Below, one piece after another: positions 26,858-35,518 of a stretch of DNA of 64,000 nucleotides. The stretch is from positions 335,537-399,536 of the forward strand of contig CAILMF010000055.1 of the NCBI GenBank assembly GCA_903835235.1. Reading direction: 5' to 3'. The number at the start of each line of letters is the position of its first letter. Position 1 is the stretch's first letter. The position numbers were made by a program, and so were the translations under genes. This DNA is from an uncultured Rhodospirillales bacterium. GTDB taxonomy: Bacteria > Pseudomonadota > Alphaproteobacteria > Acetobacterales > Acetobacteraceae. The notes beneath the pieces were generated by a model. The model saw nothing but the letters and a program-made list of their open reading frames with translations, searched no databases and was not told the DNA's origin.

Positions 26858-26879
26858 GGGGACAGCTTCGGCTGTCCCC
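26858..26879 (+). terminator. UUCG-capped hairpin after the cold-shock gene
   Basis: GGGGACAGC and GCTGTCCCC form a perfect nine-pair stem closed by TTCG, ten bases after the stop codon. There is no T-run, so it may be an mRNA-stabilising 3' end or a partial terminator that still allows the next two small genes to be read. Confidence 0.6.
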
Positions 26880-26920
26880 ACCCCGGCTTCCGCTGAAACC
26901 CTTGCAATGAAAAGCGAGCC

Positions 26921-27100
26921 ATGGCGCGCAAGCCCAATTACGGCCTGAACCGGGCCGACGTTAACCGGTCCAAGCAAGCCAAGCAGGAAGAGAAGCAGCG
27001 CGCGAAGGAAGCCGCCGTGGCTGAACGCAAAGCCGCGCGCGAGGCCGACATGGCTGCCGGTCGCCCCGTCTCCCCTGAGAACGCGGCCGACCAGGACTGA
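26921..27100 (+). CDS. Small basic hypothetical protein
   Basis: 59 residues, below common gene-calling cut-offs: it begins MARKPNYGLNRADVNRSKQA and continues as a charged Lys/Glu/Arg helix (QEEKQRAKEAAVAERKAARE) with a polar tail. It has no membrane segment or Cys. The composition suggests a nucleic-acid- or ribosome-associated helix, but no function is recognised. The coding frame shows normal high-GC third positions, and similar MARKPNY-type small proteins are, to my recollection, widespread in Rhodospirillales. It sits between the cold-shock gene and another small gene. Confidence 0.65.
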   Translation: MARKPNYGLNRADVNRSKQAKQEEKQRAKEAAVAERKAAREADMAAGRPVSPENAADQD

Positions 27101-27147
27101 CCTGACCGTCGCTCAAGGCACAGCGGCAAACCCGAGGAGTGCCTGAC

Positions 27148-27366
27148 ATGGCGAAGCGCAAGGACGACGGCAAGTTCGTGCTGTTCGATGTGATGTATGA
27201 GGACGGCACGCGCCGTTCGAACCGCAAGGTACCGACCGAGTTGCTCGGCGGCCTGGATGGCGACGAACCCGCCCGCACCGAGATCGAAGCCCAGGACGCG
27301 CGGATCGCCGCTGCCTCCGGCAAGCCGGCCATCGGCATCGTCACGCTGGAACGCACCGGGCGCTGA
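27148..27366 (+). CDS. Small hypothetical protein
   Basis: 72 residues starting MAKRKDDGKFVLFDVMYEDG, then TRRSNRKVPTELLGGLDGDE and a C-terminal IEAQDARIAAASGKP stretch. GAGGAG lies nine bases before ATG 27148, which decides this start over GTG 27139. No known domain is recognised. It is followed by a strong intrinsic terminator, so cold-shock gene, small basic gene and this gene could form one transcript. The mix of a beta-rich N-terminus and an acidic loop does not reveal a function. Confidence 0.75.
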   Translation: MAKRKDDGKFVLFDVMYEDGTRRSNRKVPTELLGGLDGDEPARTEIEAQDARIAAASGKPAIGIVTLERTGR

Positions 27367-27384
27367 CGCGGCACCGCATGGGGC

Positions 27385-27418
27385 AAGCCGCCCGGCCACC
27401 TGGCCCCGGCGGCTTTTT
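27385..27418 (+). terminator. Rho-independent terminator
   Basis: AGCCGCC (27386-27392) pairs with GGCGGCT (27408-27414), with an inner GGCC/GGCC stem, and is followed directly by a run of five T (27414-27418). It closes the small-gene transcript 18 bases after the stop. Confidence 0.8.
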
Positions 27419-27426
27419 CCTGCGCG

Positions 27427-27699
27427 CTACCCCAGCCCCACGCCAGCCGCGCGCAGCAGCAGCCACAGCCCCGCCAGCAGCACCAATGTGCCGATGAGCG
27501 CAACGCTGGCCAGCGTTAGCGTGCCGCCCAGCCCGGCCTCCGGCCGATGGCCGCTGCCCCAGCGCAGCCACCCCGCAAAGCCAAGCAGTCCCAGCCCGGC
27601 CAGCGCGTAGAGCAGGCCATCCACCACCATGCCGGAGCTGCCACCCTTGGTGGCGTCCACCAGCAGGCTGATCATGAACTGCTCAAGCGCCTGGCGCAT
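27427..27699 (-). CDS. Small membrane protein of unknown function
   Basis: 90 residues with two hydrophobic segments, GLLYALAGLGLLGFAGWL and TLASVALIGTLVLLAGLWLL, joined by a short charged loop, and a polar N-terminus (MRQALEQFMISLLVDATKGG). No family is recognised. It lies 18 bases downstream of the SDR gene on the same strand and may be co-transcribed with it. Confidence 0.5.
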   Translation of the reverse strand: MRQALEQFMISLLVDATKGGSSGMVVDGLLYALAGLGLLGFAGWLRWGSGHRPEAGLGGTLTLASVALIGTLVLLAGLWLLLRAAGVGLG

Positions 27700-27717
27700 G
27701 GTGGCGGCGCCGGCGCG

Positions 27718-28494
27718 CTACAGGTGCTTGCCGCCATCCACCAGAATGACGGTGCCGGTGGTCAGCCGCATATGGGTGATGGCGCCCATGATCGTCACCG
27801 CGACATCGTCCGCTTCCGTCACCGTATGCAGTGCGGAGGAAGCGGCCTGTTTCTCCACCACCTCGCGCCCGCGGCCGGGCACGAAGTCCGTCGCGACGGC
27901 GGAAGGCGAGATACTGATCACGCGCACCCCGTCATGCCCCAGCACGCGCGCCAGCGACATGCCCATGGTGTCCATCGCGGCCTTGGACGCACCGTAGATG
28001 ATGCTGCTGCCGCTGCCGGAAATGGCGGCGAGCGAGCTGATGTTGATGATGATGGCGTCGCCGCTGGCCTTCAGCAGCGGCGCAAAGGCGCGGATGGTCG
28101 CGAAGGGGCCGCGCACATTGGTGCTCAGCACCAGGTCGATCAGCGCGTCGTCCAGCGCTTCCAGGTTGCTGTGCGGCACGGCGCGCGTGACCGCGGCGCT
28201 GTTCACCAGCACGTCGCAGCGGCCGAGCTTGGCCGTCACCTCCGCCGCCGCCGCCCTGATCGCCGCCGTGTCGGTCATCGGGATGCGCAGCGCGATATGC
28301 CCCTTGCCCGGCAGGCTGGCGACCAGCGCCTGGGCGCGTTCGGCGCCCTCGTTGTAGCCGACCACGCAGGTGGCGCCCTTGGCGGCCAGCCGGCGCACCG
28401 TGGCGGCGCCGATGCCGTTGCTGCCGCCGGCCACCACGGCCACCCGGCCGGTCAGATCATATTCGCCAAGATTGCCCGGCTTCACATCGGCCAT
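27718..28494 (-). CDS. SDR-family oxidoreductase
   Basis: 258-residue classical short-chain dehydrogenase. The cofactor loop is VVAGGSNGIGAATVRRLAAK (GxxxGIG), the structural NSAAV replaces NNAG, the catalytic Ser lies in INISSLAAISG, and YGASK supplies Tyr and Lys. The C-terminus is TGTVILVDGGKHL. ATG 28494 follows GGAAGGA; the frame extends upstream without better signals. It is divergent from the next Bug binding-protein gene. Substrate unknown; probably NAD(P)-dependent oxidation of an alcohol. Confidence 0.88.
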   Translation of the reverse strand: MADVKPGNLGEYDLTGRVAVVAGGSNGIGAATVRRLAAKGATCVVGYNEGAERAQALVASLPGKGHIALRIPMTDTAAIRAAAAEVTAKLGRCDVLVNSAAVTRAVPHSNLEALDDALIDLVLSTNVRGPFATIRAFAPLLKASGDAIIINISSLAAISGSGSSIIYGASKAAMDTMGMSLARVLGHDGVRVISISPSAVATDFVPGRGREVVEKQAASSALHTVTEADDVAVTIMGAITHMRLTTGTVILVDGGKHL

Positions 28495-28568
28495 GGTCGC
28501 GTCCTTCCCTCTGGTCCAGGCGCGACAATCCGCCCAAACTGCGCCCACGAAAAGGGGAGACGCCGAGG

Positions 28569-29528
28569 ATGCGCCGCAGGGCCTTCACGTCAGGGTTGCT
28601 GGCCATGCCGGCCGTCGCGCGCGCGCAAGCCGAGCAATGGCCGGACCGCCCGATCACGCTGCTGCAGGGCTTCGGCCCCGGCGGCAATGGCGATGTGTTG
28701 GCGCGGCTGGCCGCCGGCCCGCTTGCCGCCGCGCTGGGCCAGCCGGTGGTGGTGGAGGGCCGCCCCGGCGCCGGCGGGAATCTCGCCAGCGACGCCACCG
28801 CCAAGGCGCGGCCGGACGGCTATACCTTCGTCATGCTGACCGGCGGCCATACCGCCAGCGCCGCCATCTACAACCGGCTGCCCTTCGACCCCGTGGCGGA
28901 TTTCAGCTTCATCGGCAGCTGGGTGGCCTTTCCGCTGGCCATGGCCACGCGCGCCGATGCGCCCTGGCAGAACCTGGCGCAGGTGATCGCCGCCGCGAAG
29001 GAGAAGCCCGGCAGCATCACCTATGCCACCAGCGGAGTCGGCACCACGCAGCACCTGGCCGCCGAGCTGCTGGCGCAGACCACGGGCATTCAGTTGAACC
29101 ACGTGCCCTACCGCGGCGGCACCGCGCCGCTGCCGGATGTGCTTTCCGGCCGTGTCGACCTGTACATGGACACCATCACCACCACCGGCCCCGGCATCCG
29201 CGATGGCAAGCTGCGCGGCATCGGCGTGACCAGCCCCGGGGTCTGGCCGCTGCTGCCGGAAGCGCCGCCGATGGCTGCCACCGTGCCGGGTTTCCAGGTG
29301 ATGTCCTGGGCCGGGATGGCCGGCCCGCCCGGCCTGCCGGCGCCGATCGTGCAACGGATGAACGCCGAACTGCACAAGGCCATGGCATTGCCGGAGGTGC
29401 AGGCGCGCATGGCCACGCTGGGGGCGATCGCGAAGCCGGACAGCCCGACGGAGTTCACCCGGCTGGTGACGGACCAGGTGAGGACCTGGCGCCAGGTGGT
29501 GGCAAAGGCGGGGATCGAGCGGCAGTAG
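28569..29528 (+). CDS. Bug/TctC-family binding protein
   Basis: 319 residues. The signal peptide MRRRAFTSGLLAMPAVARAQ carries twin arginines. The mature part has WPDRPITLLQGFGPGGNGDV, VVVEGRPGAGGNLASDATAK, PDGYTFVMLTGGHTASA, NHVPYRGGTAPLPDVLSGRV and the conserved MAGPPGLPAPIVQRM. It is an orphan: no TctA/TctB gene adjoins it. Such orphans are numerous in Betaproteobacteria and Acetobacteraceae and may share a distant permease or signal to regulators. Confidence 0.88.
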   Translation: MRRRAFTSGLLAMPAVARAQAEQWPDRPITLLQGFGPGGNGDVLARLAAGPLAAALGQPVVVEGRPGAGGNLASDATAKARPDGYTFVMLTGGHTASAAIYNRLPFDPVADFSFIGSWVAFPLAMATRADAPWQNLAQVIAAAKEKPGSITYATSGVGTTQHLAAELLAQTTGIQLNHVPYRGGTAPLPDVLSGRVDLYMDTITTTGPGIRDGKLRGIGVTSPGVWPLLPEAPPMAATVPGFQVMSWAGMAGPPGLPAPIVQRMNAELHKAMALPEVQARMATLGAIAKPDSPTEFTRLVTDQVRTWRQVVAKAGIERQ

Positions 29529-29567
29529 GGGCGGCAGCCAAGCGGACCGCCGCCCCTGCATCATCGG

Positions 29568-30815
29568 CTATGCGACCACATGCAGTTCCGAGGCGTAGAG
29601 CCAGGGGTGTTCAGCTGTGTCGGCGGGGTCCATGTTGGTGTTGATGGTGGCGATGAGGTGCTTCGACTGCGCACCATTGCCGTCCGGGTCGAAATACAGC
29701 CGGCCGTCGGCTTTCCCGTAGACGAAGGTCGGCATTGCGTAGATTGGGTTCGCGCCCACCACCAGGTGCGTCATCAGATCCTCGCCCGGCGTGAACGCGC
29801 CGCCGAAATCCGCGGCCGAGATGGTGATGCTGCTGTTGGCGTGCCAGCCCATGATGAGGTCGCTGCTAGAACTGGCGTTGTGCAGCACGAAGCTGACGCT
29901 GTTGGCACTGGTGCTGCCAAAAAGCGTATCGTGCCCACTGCCACCATCCAACGTGTTGTTGCCGCCACCGAGGTTGATGGTGGCATCGCCGGCATGGAGT
30001 ACGTCGTTGCCGGCGCCGCCCATGAGGACATCGGTGCCCCAGTAGCCGAACAGCGTGTCGTTGCCGGTGCCGCCGTCCAGCGTGTTGAAGCCGTCGTCGA
30101 AATCACCGAGGAAGACGGATCGGCCGCCATCGCTGCTGATGATGTTCGAGCTCCGCTCCAGGCTGTGGGCGTAGATCACGTCGTTGCCGTCGCCGCCCAG
30201 CAACTGGTTGTGGCCGAAACCGCCGTAGATGGTGTCATTGTTGGCGCCACCATCCAGCGTGTTGTGGCCGGTCAGCAACTCCCGGTTGCCCCAAAAGGAA
30301 TGGGTATCGGCAACCAGGAGATCGTTGCCGGAGCCGCCCTGCAGCCGGTCCCAGTGCATGGAACTGCCGTAGATGCTGTCATTGCCAGAGCCGCCGTCGA
30401 GCGTGCTGTAGCCCCGTTGGCTGGTGTTGTCGTAGTAGTACCGAGTGTCGGGCTGGTGGTAGCCGGTGAACAGTACATCGTTGCCGGCGCCGCCGCTCAG
30501 GCTGTCGTTGTTGTCCGTTTCCGACCTCAGCTCGCCCACGTTTACCATGAGCGTGTCGTTGCCTGCGCCGCCCATCAGCGTCGCGTTGCCGAAGCCACCA
30601 TCGATGAGAAAGTCGTTTCCGGCACCGCCGCCCAGCAGGTCGTTGCCGCCAAAGCCGGTTATGGTGTCATCGCCGCCAACGCCTAATATTGTGTCGTCGC
30701 GCGTGGTGCCGTGAACGGAATCGTTGAACTTCGTGCCGGAGATACGGGCTCCGGTGGTCGGGGTGATAGGCACTGAAAAGCCCTCCGCGGTTACGGACGG
30801 ATGCCAAAGGGGCAT
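29568..30815 (-). CDS. RTX calcium-binding repeat protein
   Basis: About 415 residues, from ATG 30815. Many nonapeptide repeats of the GGxGxDxLx type are readable (GGAGNDFLIDGG, GGSGNDSIYGS, GGDGNDVIYAH, GGTGNDTLFG, GGSGHDTLFG), which fold as a calcium-loaded parallel beta-roll outside the cell. The C-terminal part, VYGKADGRLYFDPDGNG followed by HLIATI, is the usual end of type I-secreted RTX proteins, so ABC/MFP/TolC export is expected though no such genes are nearby. No catalytic domain is apparent. It is the last - strand gene after the polysaccharide operon, 144 bases downstream, and its base composition is lower in GC than its neighbours. Confidence 0.88.
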   Translation of the reverse strand: MPLWHPSVTAEGFSVPITPTTGARISGTKFNDSVHGTTRDDTILGVGGDDTITGFGGNDLLGGGAGNDFLIDGGFGNATLMGGAGNDTLMVNVGELRSETDNNDSLSGGAGNDVLFTGYHQPDTRYYYDNTSQRGYSTLDGGSGNDSIYGSSMHWDRLQGGSGNDLLVADTHSFWGNRELLTGHNTLDGGANNDTIYGGFGHNQLLGGDGNDVIYAHSLERSSNIISSDGGRSVFLGDFDDGFNTLDGGTGNDTLFGYWGTDVLMGGAGNDVLHAGDATINLGGGNNTLDGGSGHDTLFGSTSANSVSFVLHNASSSSDLIMGWHANSSITISAADFGGAFTPGEDLMTHLVVGANPIYAMPTFVYGKADGRLYFDPDGNGAQSKHLIATINTNMDPADTAEHPWLYASELHVVA

Positions 30816-30959
30816 GCCGCCCTGCTGCCATGAGGGTGCGCGGGAGAGGTTGCCGCATCGCGGTATAATTATGCCGGAAGTGTGACATGCGATTGAGGTG
30901 CGGAGGTTGCAGCGCGGCACTGGTCAAGCCTGCGGGCGCAACCGCCGCCCCGCCGGCGG

Positions 30960-31964
30960 CTATTTCGCCGCTGGCAGTACCGCCAGCACTTCCCGCCGCA
31001 CCCGGCCCAGCAGGCTGCCGCGATAGGCCGCGTCGTTCTTCGCCATGTAGTCCCGCGCCACCGGCGTGGGCAGTTGCCGCGGCGCGGCGCGCGCCAGCCG
31101 CAGCGCCGCCGGCCCGGCCGCCAGCCCCTGGCGCAGCACGCCGTTGCGCGCGCCACGCACCAGGTAGCCCAGGTAGCGCGGCAGCAGCGCCAGCACGCCG
31201 TCGCCGGATTTCAGCCCGATGTAGAGCCGGTTGCGCACGAAGTAGTGCCAGCGCGTGCCGGACCATGAAAAGCGGTGCTCGCCGGAGACCTTGTGCCGCA
31301 CCGCGATGTCGCCGCGATAGCGGATGCGCCAGCCCTGGTTGATGGCGCGCAGGGAGAAGTCGAACTCCTCCCAGCAGAAGAACAGCGCGTCGTCATAGCC
31401 GCCCGCCGCGTCCCAGGCCGCGCGCCGAATGGCGTGGCCGGCGCCGACGAAGGTGCAGGCGTCGAAGCTGCCGGCGGCCTTGGGAAACAGCGAGAGCGGG
31501 TAGCCCCAGCTGGAAAAATCCTCGGCGCCCGTTGCGTACACCAATATCCGGCAGCCCACCGCGGCCAGATCCGGCGCCTCGTCCAGCGCCGCCACGGCGC
31601 GGGCCAGGGTGGTCGCGTCGGCAAACTCGGCGTCGTTGTCCAGCGCGAAGATCGCCCGCGCATGGCCCAGCGCGCTGGCCCGGTTGCGCCCGCCGGCCAC
31701 GCCGTGGTTGCGCTCCAGCCGCACCAGCGTCGCGTCCTCGGCGCCGGCGACGGCGGCGGCCAGCCGGTCCAGGTTCTCCGGCGTGCTGCCCTGGTCGGCG
31801 ATCCAGACATGCTTGGCCAGGCCCTGCTGCGCCCGGGCTGACGCAATGGCGGCGATGGTCTCCTCGGCGCGGTCCATCGCCAGGATGATGACGTCGGCGT
31901 CGTAGTCGGCCGGCGCTGACGCGGCGCCGGCGATCAGCTCGGGTGCGGGGTAGCGCGCGCTCAT
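30960..31964 (-). CDS. Glycosyltransferase family 2 protein
   Basis: 334 residues. It has the GT-A fold: DVIILAMDRAEETIAAIASA, WIADQGSTPENLDRL, NHGVAGGRNRASALG and the DxD-like FALDNDAEF. CTFVGAGHAIRRAAWDAAGG and CWEEFDFSLRAINQGWRIRY are typical of rhamnosyl/galactofuranosyl-type transferases. It starts at ATG 31964, overlapping the stop of the previous gene (ATGA), so the two are translationally coupled. It probably adds a sugar to the polysaccharide repeat unit. Confidence 0.85.
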   Translation of the reverse strand: MSARYPAPELIAGAASAPADYDADVIILAMDRAEETIAAIASARAQQGLAKHVWIADQGSTPENLDRLAAAVAGAEDATLVRLERNHGVAGGRNRASALGHARAIFALDNDAEFADATTLARAVAALDEAPDLAAVGCRILVYATGAEDFSSWGYPLSLFPKAAGSFDACTFVGAGHAIRRAAWDAAGGYDDALFFCWEEFDFSLRAINQGWRIRYRGDIAVRHKVSGEHRFSWSGTRWHYFVRNRLYIGLKSGDGVLALLPRYLGYLVRGARNGVLRQGLAAGPAALRLARAAPRQLPTPVARDYMAKNDAAYRGSLLGRVRREVLAVLPAAK

Positions 31965-32920
31965 GCGCCCCCGTCGAAGTCGGGCGCGGGTATCGCCAGG
32001 TAGGCCACGCGCTTGGCCTCCTGCCGGCCGCGCGTCACGGTATCCAGGATCAGGCCGCAGGCAAAACTGAGAAAGCCCAGCACGGCGAAGCCGACCGAGG
32101 CCACCAGCGTGGGCAGCCGCGGCACCAGGCCGGTTTCCCAGTACGTCACCAGCACCGGCAGGAACAGCGCCACCGAGCACAGCAGCAGCACCGCCCCCGC
32201 CAGGGAGAAGAACTGCAACGGCCGCTCCCGCTGCACCAGCGCCATGATCATGCGCAGAATGCGGAAGCCGTCGTGATAGGTGCGCAGCTTGCTGGTGGAA
32301 CCGACCGGGCGTTCCTTGTACGGCGTCACCACCTCGCCCACCGGCAGCTTCAGTTCCAGCGCGTGCACGGTGAACTCGGTCTCGGTCTCGAAGCCCGAGG
32401 CCAGTGCCGGGAAGCTTTTGACGAAGCGGCGGGAGAAGACGCGGTAGCCGCTGAGCATGTCCGAGATGCGGTTGCCGAAGACGCCGCGCACCAGGCCGGT
32501 CAGCATGGCATTGCCGAACTGGTGGCCGCGCCGATACGCCGCGGCGGCGATCTCCTCCGGCGTCTTGCGCACGCCGGTCACCATGTCCAGCCGCTGCTCC
32601 ACCGCCAGGCGTATCATCTCCGGCGCGCTGGCGGCGTCGTAGGTGTCGTCGCCATCCACCAGCAGGTACAGATCGGCCTCGATATCCGCGAACATCCGGC
32701 GGACCACGTTGCCCTTGCCCTGCAACGTCTCGGTCCGCACCACGGCGCCGGCGGCCCGCGCCACCGCCACCGTGTTGTCGCGGCTGTTGTTGTCGTAGAC
32801 GTAGACGGTGGCCTGCGGCAGCGCCGCACGGAAGGCGGCCACCACGCGGGAGATGGCGACTTCCTCGTTGTAGCAGGGCACCAGAACGGCGATGCGCGGC
32901 TGCGTTGCGGTCGTGGTCAT
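31961..32920 (-). CDS. Family 2 glycosyltransferase with C-terminal membrane helices (DPM1/ArnC-like)
   Basis: 319 residues. The catalytic domain begins AVLVPCYNEEVAISRVVAAF, with YDNNSRDNT, ETLQGKGNVVRRMF and DxD in LLVDGDDTYDA. Two hydrophobic segments follow (FFSLAGAVLLLCSVALFLPV; ASVGFAVLGFLSFACGLI). This layout is that of polyprenyl-phosphate sugar transferases, which make lipid-linked sugars; a GtrA flippase-like protein encoded in the same operon fits that role. ATG 32920 is preceded by GAGGA; an earlier ATG at 32971 would overlap the upstream gene. Confidence 0.88.
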   Translation of the reverse strand: MTTTATQPRIAVLVPCYNEEVAISRVVAAFRAALPQATVYVYDNNSRDNTVAVARAAGAVVRTETLQGKGNVVRRMFADIEADLYLLVDGDDTYDAASAPEMIRLAVEQRLDMVTGVRKTPEEIAAAAYRRGHQFGNAMLTGLVRGVFGNRISDMLSGYRVFSRRFVKSFPALASGFETETEFTVHALELKLPVGEVVTPYKERPVGSTSKLRTYHDGFRILRMIMALVQRERPLQFFSLAGAVLLLCSVALFLPVLVTYWETGLVPRLPTLVASVGFAVLGFLSFACGLILDTVTRGRQEAKRVAYLAIPAPDFDGGA

Positions 32921-32960
32921 GGGCGTCCTCGGCGGCGATACGGCCACCGGTTCTAGCGCA

Positions 32961-34472
32961 TCAGTAAGCATTTCGCATGCGGGCCACCGCCACCAGGGTT
33001 CGCAGGATGATCAGGGCGTCCAGCCGCAGCGACCAGGTCTCGATGTATTCCAGGTCGGCCTCCACCCGGCGCAGCAGCTTTTCCTCGGTCTCGGTCGGGC
33101 CGCGCCAGCCGCGCACCTGGGCCAGGCCGGTCAGGCCCGGCTTCATCCGGTGCCGGGCGGCATAGCGCTCGGCCACCTCCTCGAAGGGGCGGCCGGCGGC
33201 GCGGGTGCCCGGCGCGTGCGGCCGGGGACCCACGAAGCTCATCTCCCCCCACAGCACGTTCAGCAGCTGCGGCAGCTCGTCCAGGCTGGCCCGGCGCAGG
33301 ATCGCGCCCACCCGCGTCACCCGCGGGTCGCCCTCCGAGACCTGCACGCGGGCCTCGTGGTCGGTCTGGTCGGTGTACATGGTGCGGAACTTCAGCACGT
33401 AGAAGTCGCGGTTGTTGAAGCCGGTGCGGCGCTGGCGGAACAGCACCGGCCCCGGGCTGTCCAGCCGCACCGCCAGGGCGATCAGCAGCATCGGCACCGC
33501 CGCCACCGCCAGCGCGCCGACCGCGAGCAGGATGTCCTCGGCCCGCTTGGCCAGGCCGCGCCAACCGTCCAGCGGCCGCAGCAGCAGCTTCACCGCGGGG
33601 CTGGGCTGGCAGGCCCGGTAGCTGCACAGGTCGGGCGCCAGGCAGACCTCCACCGGGTATTCGGACAGCCGGCGCACCAGGGCGGCCACGCGTGCCTCGG
33701 CCGACCAGGGCAAGGCCAGGATCACCTGGTCCACCTCGCCGCGGCGGATCAGCGCCTGCAGCACCTCGATCGGGCCCAGATGCGGCAGCCCGCTGTCGGC
33801 ATGGGTGGCGTCCGGCAGGCGGCGGCGGTCATCCACCACGCCCAGCAGGCGCACTGGCCCGGGCTGGCGGCCCTGGGCGAAGGCGGCCAGGCGGGCGGCC
33901 TGCGGACCTTCGCCGACCACCACCGCGCGCAATGCGGTGCGCGGCGCTTCCGCCCGGATCAGCCTGGCGCTGGCAACGCGCCCGGCCAGCAGCAGCGGCA
34001 GCGCGAAGCCGAGCCAGAGCCCGGCCGTGGCCGCCGGCAGCGCCGCCGGCGCGCCGACCAGCTGCGCCGCCAGGGCCAGGCCCAGCAGGCTGCCGGCCAG
34101 GGCGCCGCTTGCCGCCAGCAGGGGGCGCCGGCCGCCGAACAGCGCGGCATGGCGATAGCCCCCGGCCACCGCCAGCAGCAACAGGGTCAAGGCGATCCCG
34201 AACAGCAGCACGCCGGCGTCAGGGGTCTCGCCCTGGCCCAGCAGGTCCCGCGCCAGCAGCCCGGGAACGCCGACCGATAATCCGTCCAGCGCGCATTGCG
34301 CGGTGGCCAGCAGGGGGCGTGGCAAGGGGCGCGGCAAGGCTTGCGCCCGGCTGCCCCGCAGGCGGCCCCGGCCGGCGGCGGCGGCATCGGCATAGCGCGG
34401 CCAATTGTCCACCAGGGCGGCCAGCAGCTTGCCCTGGCCTTGGCCAGGCTCGGGCGGGATTACGCCGTGCAT
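32961..34472 (-). CDS. Polyprenyl sugar-phosphate transferase (exopolysaccharide initiation, WcaJ/ExoY-like)
   Basis: 503 residues. Four to five membrane segments occupy the N-terminal half, followed by a nucleotide-binding-like region ([16 protein letters not shown]). The C-terminal bacterial sugar transferase domain has a membrane anchor ([20 protein letters not shown]), [49 protein letters not shown] with PRPH, and [16 protein letters not shown]. The enzyme transfers a sugar-1-phosphate to undecaprenyl phosphate, the first step in building a repeat unit. It lacks Wzx/Wzy partners in this window, so the rest of the pathway is elsewhere. Confidence 0.9.
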   Translation of the reverse strand: MHGVIPPEPGQGQGKLLAALVDNWPRYADAAAAGRGRLRGSRAQALPRPLPRPLLATAQCALDGLSVGVPGLLARDLLGQGETPDAGVLLFGIALTLLLLAVAGGYRHAALFGGRRPLLAASGALAGSLLGLALAAQLVGAPAALPAATAGLWLGFALPLLLAGRVASARLIRAEAPRTALRAVVVGEGPQAARLAAFAQGRQPGPVRLLGVVDDRRRLPDATHADSGLPHLGPIEVLQALIRRGEVDQVILALPWSAEARVAALVRRLSEYPVEVCLAPDLCSYRACQPSPAVKLLLRPLDGWRGLAKRAEDILLAVGALAVAAVPMLLIALAVRLDSPGPVLFRQRRTGFNNRDFYVLKFRTMYTDQTDHEARVQVSEGDPRVTRVGAILRRASLDELPQLLNVLWGEMSFVGPRPHAPGTRAAGRPFEEVAERYAARHRMKPGLTGLAQVRGWRGPTETEEKLLRRVEADLEYIETWSLRLDALIILRTLVAVARMRNAY

Positions 34473-34544
34473 CGGGCAAACTCCGAGCGGAGGGGGCGAG
34501 GCGAGGCTGGAGGCATAAGAATGCGCATCGGTACCCCGCTTGGG

Positions 34545-35066
34545 TCAGTGGACAGGGGGAGAGGCAGCCTTGGCCCGCGCGGCGGTGCCATGACCCGAGG
34601 CCGTGGCGCCGAAGACGTAGCGCCGCGACAGCAGGAAGTTGCCGGTCATTCCCGCCAGGGAACCCGCGGCCACCCCAAGCACGGGGTAGCGCGCCACCAG
34701 CGGTACGGAGGCTATCAAGGCAGCATAGGCGCCGTAGTTGCAGGCAAAGCCGATCAGGTTGAGCAACAGGAACAGCGCCCATTGCCTGAGCGGCGTTGCG
34801 CTTTTCGGCTGGTGGCGGAAGGTCCAGGCGCGGTTCAGCGCAAAGGTCGTGCTGGCCGCCACCACATAGGACACCACCCGCCCGCCATAGGGGCCGAAGC
34901 CCAAGGCCAGCATGCCCAGCAACACCGCGGAATCGACCAGGAAGCCGACGCCGCCGACCACGCCGAAGCGGAACATCTCGGCCAACAGCCGCAGCCGCGC
35001 CGCGCCAAGGCGGCGTTGCAGCCATTCGGCAAGAGAGGTTGTTGTCAGAGGCATCGTCATGACCAT
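34545..35066 (-). CDS. GtrA-family membrane protein
   Basis: 173 residues with four membrane segments: FGVVGGVGFLVDSAVLLGML, a segment around VVSYVVAASTTFALNRAWTF, ALFLLLNLIGFACNYGAYAA and GVAAGSLAGMTGNFLLSRRY ending RYVFG. The NRxWTFR and NFxxxRxYVF motifs are diagnostic of GtrA proteins, which help move or present polyprenyl-linked sugars. ATG 35066 follows ACAGGAAG. It is the first gene of the - strand polysaccharide operon. Confidence 0.87.
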   Translation of the reverse strand: MVMTMPLTTTSLAEWLQRRLGAARLRLLAEMFRFGVVGGVGFLVDSAVLLGMLALGFGPYGGRVVSYVVAASTTFALNRAWTFRHQPKSATPLRQWALFLLLNLIGFACNYGAYAALIASVPLVARYPVLGVAAGSLAGMTGNFLLSRRYVFGATASGHGTAARAKAASPPVH

Positions 35067-35518
35067 CGCTTCCTGTACGCGCCGACAGTGCAGTGCACAA
35101 ACCACGCGGCAGTGACCAGCGGGAGCGAAATTTCGGCCGCCCCGCAAGCTTTTTGCCGCCCGGCAACCCTGGGGAGAATTGGGGGCGGAGGCATTCCCGC
35201 CGTGCGGGCGCCGGGTGGTTGCCACAGCGCGAGCGGCACCGCAGAGGCGAGGAAATCCCTGGCCTGGCGCGGAACCGGCGAAGCGGAGCCCTCACCGCTT
35301 CGGCACGGCCCTCGCGTTGGTTGAATTCTTCGCGCGCGCTTCGCCAGGGCCCCGACACTCCGCTGCGCGGTGCGGCCCTGGGGCCACACCCCCCAATGCG
35401 GCGGCCTGGGCGCCGAAGGGGGTTCTGGCCGGGGCCGATTCCAGCGCATAATGGCCGCTCAAGCGGGAAAACCCGCAGCCAGGGCGGCGGACCACGGTTT
35501 CACTCCAGGAGATTTCCC
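35067..35518. other. 452-base divergent gap between the polysaccharide operon and the binding-protein array
   Basis: No gene is supported on either strand; open frames here have no recognisable protein pattern. Promoters for both operons must lie in it. A short hairpin GCGGG/CCCGC is seen at about 35463-35475, and the octamer TTCACTCC at 35499-35506 recurs in the leaders of the second and third binding-protein genes. Confidence 0.4.

Noticed and set aside
29900..30700. Second repetitive stretch as possible CRISPR
   Set aside because: It encodes GGxGxD RTX nonapeptides on the minus strand.
35067..35518. Open frames of up to 130 codons in the divergent gap
   Set aside because: Pro/Arg-rich low-complexity translations, no ribosome-binding site and no domain.
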